DNA of 64,000 nt from Rapana venosa (Eukaryota; Mollusca; Gastropoda; Neogastropoda; Muricidae): assembly GCA_028751875.1 (NCBI GenBank), contig CM054141.1, positions 74,954,703-75,018,702 on the forward strand. The letters are read 5' to 3'. Made by a program: the position numbers and the translations under genes. Shown piece after piece: positions 56,960 through 64,000 of the stretch. The notes beneath the pieces were generated by a model. It searched no databases. It saw only the letters and a list, made by a program, of their open reading frames with translations, and was not told where the DNA came from. Position 1 is the first letter of the stretch. Each line of letters starts with the position of its first letter.

Positions 56960-58245
56960 TTCTTTCCCATTTTCTACTCCTGATTCACCACCCAAAACTC
57001 TGTCTGTTCTTCCGCTAGCCGCTCTCCACCACCCCTTCGTCCCTTCCTCTGAGCTTTTCAAAAATCACCACTTTCATCTTTAACCTCTCCACCTCCTTCA
57101 GATCCCTTTAAAATTTTTTTTTTTCAATGTGCAGTCTCTCCAAAGGAAAAGCCGACTAAATCGATTTCAACTCTGAAAAAAACATTTTCTTTTAAACCTT
57201 TCCCACCGAAAATTGGCTTAAAAACCCCATGGGCCCTGACCAAAAAAAAACAGCGACTCCCCCTGGGTTTTAAAAATATTTCTTTCCCCCGACTCTTCAA
57301 GGTGGGATTTCCATCATTCTCAAAACACATTGAACCTCTCTTTCTTTCAGTCCCACAACCCTCAATTCTCCATGAATCTTTTTTAATTTGCGAAAACTCT
57401 CAAACCCACCCCCACTCATTACACTGCGCCTTTACCGTCCACCTCCCCGCCGTAAAAACAACCTAACACTTTCTTTTTTCACCCGAATTTCCGTACCCCT
57501 CGACCACCAGCCTCTCTCCCAAATAAACTTATAATTTTGGGGACTTCAAATTCCATTTTTACAACCATCTTCTCCCAAAGTCAAACGTCTTTTTCTTTTT
57601 TCTCGCCAAATATTCTCTCTCTCAAACGAAGCAAAGCACAGATCGGTCATATTTTTTAAATGCTGATTACTAATGCTTCATTCAATCTTGTCACATCTGT
57701 TTCTGTCACCGACGAACTGCATTCTGATCATTCCGCCATTCTTTTCCATCTCAACATCACAAAACCTGTCAGAAAGAAGAAATATGTTACTCGTCGCAAT
57801 CTTAAGGCCTTAGACATTCATACCTTCTCTTTACAAGCTTCCGAACGTTTTTCACAAACCTCTGACCACACTGACCTCTCTGATCACTATAACACTATTC
57901 TCCGCCAACTGCTTGATGAGCATGCACCTCCTACTGACCATCTCCTCCCTGACAGACCCTGTGCACCATGGTATACCCAAGACATCTTGATAGAGAAGCG
58001 CAAATGCCGGCAACTAGAACGGCAGTGGCGGAAGTCAAAAACCGAAATCAACAAACAACTTTTCCGAAAACAAATAAACAAAGTCAAACTCTTAATCCAT
58101 TCAGCAAAGACAGACTACTACTCTTCCCAAGTTCTCTGTGCTACATCCATAAAATCTCTTTTTTTCCCTCACCTCAAATCTCCTTGGATCTGCAAAAACA
58201 ACTCCTCTGCCTAACACCCACAGCCTGTCTGAACTTCCATCCATA
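56960..58245 (+). mobile_element. Host CR1/L2-like LINE, 5' half (endonuclease and linker)
   Basis: Plus-strand coding begins to be recognisable at about 57124 with FNVQSL, the N-terminal block of an apurinic-like endonuclease. Through noisy sequence it reaches a clean frame at 57660-58215. That frame includes SVTDELHSDHSAILFHL (the endonuclease SDH motif), then PWYTQDILIEKRKCRQLERQ of the linker before the reverse transcriptase. The protein continues in sense at 61259 after an inserted minus-strand LINE. Frameshifts are present before 57660. The enzyme would nick target DNA and copy the LINE RNA; this copy is inactive. Confidence 0.85.
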
Positions 58246-61200
58246 TTTTAATAATAATAATAATAATAATACATGGAATTTATACAGCGCTAAATCTTGC
58301 AAAAAAAACAAATCAAAGCGCTCTCATTCATCCTATTCTTTCGCATGCAGCCAGTTACGATTAATAGATTTTTACAAATTCAAATATAAACACACACACG
58401 CGCACAATTAACAGTTTTTTACAAATACAAATGTAAACACACACGCGCGCGCGCGCCCACACACACACAACACACACACACACACACAAAAGTTGTACAC
58501 TCGGGCAGGCTAATGGGGGGGGGGGGGAGTTGGTTATTGAGGGCAGGGACAGAAATGAGATGAAACAAGAGGAGAGAATCTTAGGTTTGAAATAAATGCG
58601 TCTTTAGGCTGGATTTCAAAGCATCATAAGTAGGCTTTTGACGAAGGGAGAGAGGGAGGTCGTTCCAGATCACTGGACCAGAAACAGAGAAAGAGCGACG
58701 GCCAACAGTGGACTGGTTGAATCTAGGTATTCTTAAGCACAAGGTATCTGCAGCAGAGCGGAGGGAACGAGAAGGAGTGTACAAATGAAGACATTCACAG
58801 AGTAGGAAGGTGCCGTTTTGTGGAGACTTTTGTAACAGAGGGTACAGATCTTATAGTTTTCCTCTGTGCACAGGCAGCCAGTGGAGAGATCGCAAGAGAG
58901 GAGTAATGTGCTCAGATTTTTTTCTTTCTGAGGACTAGTCGAGCTGCAGAGTTTTGTATACGTTGAAGAGGGTGGATAGATGATGCTGGCAGACCAGCCA
59001 GAAGGGAATTGCAATAGTCCAGACGTGAGAGAATGAGAGATGTGACTAGTTTGGATGTTGCATCAGTGGACAGATACTTTCGAACTGCACTAATGCGCCG
59101 TAATTGATAGTAGCACGACTGGCAGGTTTGGGTGATGAATTTTTGCATGGAGAGCGTGTTATCGATAGCTACCCCTAGATATTTCACTACAGTGGATAGA
59201 GGACAACATATTGCCGAATTCTATTGAAGCTGTTGTTATGGAAGAGAGTTTGTGTTTGGTCGCTATAAGCATGGCTTCGGTTTTATCTGCATTTAGTTGT
59301 AACTTGTTCTCTATCAACCAGTTTTGGATATCTTGAAGGCAGCAGGACATATTGTCAAGAGGGAAAGGCAGGATTTTCGGGAGTTTCACTGCTAAGAATC
59401 TGAGAGTCGTCTGCATAAAAATGATGGCTGATTGATGACGGTTTATTATATGTGAAAGTGGGGCAGTGTAGAGAATGAAAAGAACAGGGCCGAGAACTGA
59501 CCCCCGTGGGACTCCACATTCCAGTTTGGCAGGTGCTGATTGAATCTTATTTACTGTAACTGTGTGGAATCGGTCTGTAAGGTATGAACTGAACCAGGTG
59601 AGGGCTGTGTCTTTAATACCAAACGTGTTCCTGGAGACGGTAGAGAAGAATTGATGGTCTATAGTGTCAAAGGCTGCAGACAAGTCGAGGAGAGTGAGAA
59701 GGGATATTTTTCCTGAGTCAGAAGCGTGCAAAAGCGTGTGAAGGTGTGGACTAGGGGGTCTCGGTGCTGTGGTTGGCACGATAGGCAGACTGAAAAGGGG
59801 GAGGAGATTGTTGGAATGAAGATGGCTATTGAGTTGTTTCAGAACAACTTTTTCAAGGACTTTAGAGATAAAAGGTAGGTTAGACACAGGCCTGTAATTC
59901 TTCAGAATGTTAGGGTCGAGGTCGTGCTTTTTGAGTAGAGGTGTAACTATAGCAGTTTTGAGATCTGATGGAAAAATTCCTGAGAGAAGAGATGAGTTTA
60001 CTATTTTCGTGATAGTGGGTATGAGCTGTGGAATGCACTGAGTGAGAAGAGAAGCAGGTATAGGATCGAGATCACATGATTTTATTGTCATTTCTTTCAG
60101 AATTGTCTTGATTTCATTCTCACTTGTTGGATGAAAGAAAATGAGAGGAAATGCCAGTGAATTGGGGATCAGGAGGTGCGGTTGAAAGAAGTCTGATCCA
60201 GTCTGGAGCGAATGTTGCGGACTTTGTCAGAGAAGAATGAAGAAAATATAGCAGGAAGTTCGGAAGGGCTGTGAACAGTGGTAGAGGGCTTGCTTTGCGG
60301 ATCCCAGAAGAGTTGAGGTGAGGGAAAAGAGAGATTTCATGGACGTAGCATCAAGAACTTGAGCAGAGTAATACTTTGTCTTTGCTGAATGGATTAAGGT
60401 TTTGACTTTGTTGATTTGTTTTCGAAGGAGTTGCTTATTTATTTCAGTTTTTGTTTTACGCCATTGTCGCTCGAGTTGTCGGCGTTTGCGTTTTGCGACC
60501 AGGATATCATGGTGTACCAGGGGCGCAGGGCCTATCAGGAAGAATGAGGTCGGTGGAGGCGCATGCTCATCGATCAGTTGGCCAAGAACAGTGTTGTAGT
60601 GTTTAAGACGGGTCAGTGTGGTCAGGGATTTGTGATAGGCGTTCAGCAGCTTGGGTAGAGAAAGTTTGGATATCTATGGACTTGAGATTGCGACGGGTGA
60701 TGCACTTTTTCTTTTTAATAAGGGCCTTGCAATGTTGAGAAAGAAAAGAATGGCAGAATGGTCAGAAAGCAGTTCATTGGTGACAGATACAGACCTGATG
60801 AGATCTAGTGAAACATCAGTGATGAGCCAATCTAAAATATGACCCGATCTGTGTGTAGCTTCATTTACCAGCTGGGACAGAGAGTGGTTAGACAAATAAA
60901 GAGAAAGACGCTGACGTCAGGAGAAGACTGGTTGTCAAAGTGGAAGTTAAAGTCCCTGCCAAGAATGATAAGTTTCTTGGGAGAGAGGCTGTAGTGATCA
61001 AGGAGAGATTGGAATTCTTGATGAAAAAGGGAAGATGTCAGATTGTTTTTACGGCTGGGAGTGGGCGGTAAAGGCAGCAGAAGGTGACAGAATGGCCGGG
61101 TAGGTTGAGGTTGAGTTCACAGACTTCGAAAGATTCCGGTGAAAGGGAGGGAGTGGCAGAAAGAAAGAGCCGGATGCAGCGTGTCCTTGTAAACGACAGC

Positions 61201-61258
61201 GATGCCACCTCCACGAGAGAGTCGGGGGAAGGAAAGAGTCTTATAGCCAGGTGGTGTT
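58246..61258 (-). mobile_element. CR1/L2-like LINE inserted into a LINE of the same family
   Basis: On the minus strand it runs from a 5' truncation inside the endonuclease domain (RGGGIAVVYKDTL near 61200) to a 3' terminus TACAGCGCTAAATCTTGC in complement, followed by (TTA)n at 58248-58275. The interrupted element resumes immediately on each side (58245 and 61259). Flanks are A/T-rich, with at most a TATTT match as target duplication. Protein divergence from the host copy shows it is an independent insertion and not a fold-back artefact. The 3' UTR includes (AC)n and CGCGCG tracts at 58390-58490. Confidence 0.9.
58581..60895 (-). pseudogene. ORF2-like protein of the inserted CR1/L2-like LINE
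   Basis: Recognisable blocks in order on the minus strand are the endonuclease end with ELLSDHSAILFFLNI (near 60780), RT start KSCDLDPIPASLLTQC, VTPLLKKHDLDPNILKNYRP, motif A with LLTLLDLSAAFDTIDH, then GVPRGSVLGPVLFILYTAPL. Motif C, YADD, is at 59406-59417 but lies in a shifted frame. After it come QNWLIENKLQLNADKTEAML, CQSCYYQLRRISAVRKYLST and LILSRLDYCNSLLAGLP, ending near 58581 with SLKTHLFQ. At least four frameshifts interrupt it, so it is non-functional. Length and motif order fit CR1/L2-type LINEs. Confidence 0.9.
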
Positions 61259-63260
61259 AGCTATTTATTATTTTTTCTGCCTTCTTCTCAGACAAAGTTC
61301 GAAACATACGCTCCAGACTGAATCAGACTCAATTCCAGCCTGCGCCTCTTGATCCCCAGTTCACTGCCACTCCTCTCTTTTCCTTCCATCCCACAAGTGA
61401 ACAAGAAATCATGACAATTCTGAAGGAAATGACTATAAAATCATGCGACCTTGATCCCATACCTGCTCCTGTTTTCTCACAATGCCTTCCACAACTTGTA
61501 CCTATTATCACTAAAATAGTAAACTCATCTCTTGTGTCAGGAAATTTTCCATCAGCTCTTAAAACAGCAATAGTCACCCCTTTCTCCCTAAAAAAGCACA
61601 AAACCTCGTCCCCCCTTTCTGAAGAATTATGGGCCCCTTCCAAACTTCCCCTTTGTCTCTAAAGTACAAAAAAAGGGTCTTCCAAACGCTCAACAGTCAC
61701 CTTCATTCCAATGATCTTTTTCCCCATTTTTCCCAGTCTGCAATCGCCCCAACCACAGCACCGAAACCACCCTATTTCCACATTTTAATTTCACTTCTAC
61801 TTGCTTCTGATGCGGGAAAAAAATCTCCCTCCTCACTCTTCTTGCCCTTAAACTCCCGCCTTTGATACCATAAACACCTCAATTCTTTTTTCCCACCCCC
61901 AAAAAAATTTTTTTTTTGGTATTAAGGGCCACACCCCTAAACCGGGTTTTTAATTTTCTACCCACAGACGGTTTCCCGGGAAATTTTATTGTAAAAAAAT
62001 CAATAAAAAACCTGTCAAAATGGAATGTGGAGCCCGCGGGATCAGCCTGGGCCCTGTTCTCTTTACTCTCTACACTGTTCCACTCTCACATATAAAAAAC
62101 AACCCCATATTGATCATCTTTTCTAGCCGAGAAACTCACTTAAAGGGGCAGTGATACTTTTTAAAAAATTTGCCTTCCCTCCTGACAAAAAAGTCCTAAA
62201 CGGGCCTTAAAACATTAAAAACTGGATGACCAAACAATTCCAACTAATGCCGATAAACCGAAGCCAGCCATGGGGAAACCCAACATAAATTTTCCTCTAT
62301 CGAAAAAACTTAAATTTAGATTGGGGCAAAAAACGTCAGTTCCTTGTCCAACTCTGTGAAGTTTTAGGAGTAGTTCTTGCAACACACTCTCTATAAAAAA
62401 AATTAAAACACCCAGACCGGCCAGTCTTGAAACTATAAATTTACGGGCCCCAAAAGCGCTTTCGCAGATCGTCCACTGATCAATTTTTCCATTCTTGTCA
62501 CATCTCTCTTTCCCTTTCCTTTAGACAACGTAATTCTTTTTTGGGTTTTGGGCCTACCAGCATCATCTTTCCACTCTTTTCCCAACGCTTAACAAAACAC
62601 TGCCAGCCGCGGTCCTAAAAAGAAAAAATCTAAAACCCTTTCCCCCCTTTCTTCTGCAAACTTTTTAAACGGGCTCCTGTCTCAAAAAGGGACTGGATTA
62701 AAAAAACCCAATCCCCTATTTTTCCCAAATGTCTCCACAAATCTGCACCCTCTTATCTCTTTTAACTGTTTTCCCATCTGTAATTTTCCACCCCCTTTTC
62801 CCTTTCCCGTTCAGCCCGCAAAACTTTGTGTTTTGGGAACACCCAAATTTAAAAAAACCACTGTTGGCCGTCGCTCCTTCTCTTTTCTGGTTTCCCTCCC
62901 CCTGGGAAAGACCTCCCCCCCTTTCACTTCGCCAAAAAGCCTTTACTTGAAACCTTAAATCCCCCTCAAAACAACTATTTCCTACCTTTAGACTTTCCCC
63001 CCAAATTATGTCCGTAATTTTCAACAGCATCCCTTTTACCTTTTAAGTTTTTTTCCGAGTTGGGGTGTGTGTGGGGTGTGTGGGGTTTTGCGGCTGTGCG
63101 TGCATGCGTGAAAACGCCGCGCATGGGTTTTTGAAATCTGTTGTTCATTATTTTAAAAGGGGAGTTGCAGCCTGTAAAAAGATTTATGCAAGCGCTTCGA
63201 TTTTTTTGTTTTTTTACAAGATTTTAGCGCTATAAAATTTCCCTATAATTATTTTTTTAG
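61259..63260 (+). mobile_element. Host CR1/L2-like LINE, 3' half (reverse transcriptase and tail)
   Basis: It resumes the plus-strand element with FFSDKVRNIRSRLNQ, EQEIMTILKEMTIKSCDLDP (about 61396-61455) and SGNFPSALKTAIVTPF. It then decays in noisy sequence, in which fragments of the RT core (GVPxGSxLGPVLF-like near 62030), thumb and C-terminus can be followed to about 62950. A GT-rich 3' UTR follows, then the terminal GCGCTTCGATTTTTTTGTTT..AGATTTTAGCGCTATAAAATT near 63196-63255, equivalent to the family 3' end. Many indels make the frame unusable. Confidence 0.8.
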
Positions 63261-64000
63261 TGATATTAAACGGGGGAAAAAAAAAACAAAAAAAAAAACA
63301 AACCAAAAAAAAAAAAACAGGGGAGGTGGATGTGTTTTTTAAAATTTTTAAAAAATTTAAAACTAGAAAAGAAACTTGGCAAAAAAACAGGAATTAAAAA
63401 CAAACAAAAACAACCATTTTAAAAGTTTAAAAAAACTAAAACAAAAGTCCTATTGGCCCGTGACAAAGACCTTTCACAATTTTAAAAGCTAGTTTTAGAA
63501 AACTGAATATACGGGTTAGGGAGTTTTCAGAAAAAATGGGGCATAAAAGGGGTTTTGTGACATTTTGGGGGTGTGTGGGTTTTACGTTTGGGGGTTGTAA
63601 GTTTGTCAGTGTGGTTTTTTATGGTAGCAGTGCGTTAAACAAGTGTGTGTGGGGCCAGTCGGCACTGGTGAAATTCCCGTGTCCCCTGGTTTGGGGCAAA
63701 GTTCTGTGTAAATTTTTTATTTTTCATTTCTTTAACCCATTATTGAAACGCATACATATATATAAGGGGTTGGGGTTTTTGTGTGTGCCCCATGCCACCC
63801 AAATATGAGATAGGGGAGGGGGGGGGGGAAAATATAATAGGCCCCTCCCAAGTAGTACAAGTAAAAAATTTAAAAATTTATTCTTTTGGTTAAGGGTCTA
63901 CTTTTTTTATTTTTTGGGGACAGCAGGGCATGCCTGGTAAATTTTTGGTTTTTAACACTGATTTTGGGCCCTTTGTCAAATTAAAACTGGGGGTTTAGAC
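63261..64000. other. Noisy unassigned end of window
   Basis: A/T-rich homopolymers, a GT-rich patch (63565-63650) and a G-run near 63818-63829. No feature could be supported. Confidence 0.5.

Noticed and set aside
60402..60842. Plus-strand open frames of 63-65 codons
   Set aside because: They are antisense shadows of the endonuclease/linker region of the minus-strand LINE.
1..64000. A novel defence, biosynthetic or other multi-gene system
   Set aside because: No intact multi-gene cluster or host gene could be supported. The organised signals are retroelements, minisatellites and inverted duplications.

Overview
This is eukaryotic, repeat-dominated, intergenic-type DNA. I find no intact host protein-coding gene, no rRNA, no functional tRNA gene and no CRISPR array. 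The mobile elements (tRNA-headed SINEs, a CR1/L2-like LINE family ending in (TTA)n, an RTE-like LINE) fit a lophotrochozoan animal, most likely a mollusc and perhaps a gastropod. That assignment is an inference from repeat style, not from a host gene. Two runs of exactly 500 N (4101-4600 and 22498-22997) are scaffold gaps. Sequence quality is uneven: 1-3600, 8730-26100, 33340-42900 and 57660-61650 read cleanly. The stretches 4600-8700, 26800-33300, 43000-57600 and 61650-64000 are full of homopolymer runs and small indels of the kind seen in poorly polished long-read consensus.

The layout is dominated by two large inverted duplications. IR1 pairs 1-3560 (reverse) with 8715-12695 (forward). IR2 pairs 12293-20933 (forward) with 39580-50300 (reverse). 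They share about 400 bp, so that segment occurs three times (1-400, 12293-12695, about 49800-50300). The arms are not exact mirror images. One arm of IR1 has an 870-bp retroposed insertion flanked by a target-site duplication, and the other arm has the empty site. One arm of IR2 has a truncated SINE that the other lacks. Several minisatellites differ strongly in copy number between arms (7 versus about 33; 2 versus about 12). This pattern fits divergent haplotypes joined head-to-head, or a real old inverted duplication, better than a simple fold-back read. The centre of IR2 holds a 2.7-kb GT-rich satellite, a (CAGA)n tract and a long CA-rich tract.

Mobile elements: (i) an RTE-like LINE at 33701-35529 with the inverted-5'-segment structure expected from twin priming and a 10-bp target duplication; (ii) a CR1/L2-like LINE family, with one copy (58246-61258, minus) inserted inside another (56960-58245 plus 61259-63260, plus strand), and several 3'-end remnants elsewhere; (iii) a tRNA-headed SINE family with clear A and B boxes, one copy of which carries a 3' tail matching the terminus of the CR1/L2-like LINE; (iv) a different tRNA-headed SINE at 1103, fused to a second poly(A)-ended module. 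All reverse-transcriptase reading frames seen are truncated, frameshifted or carry stop codons, so none looks able to move by itself.

The rest is minisatellites, microsatellites and sequence to which I can assign no function.
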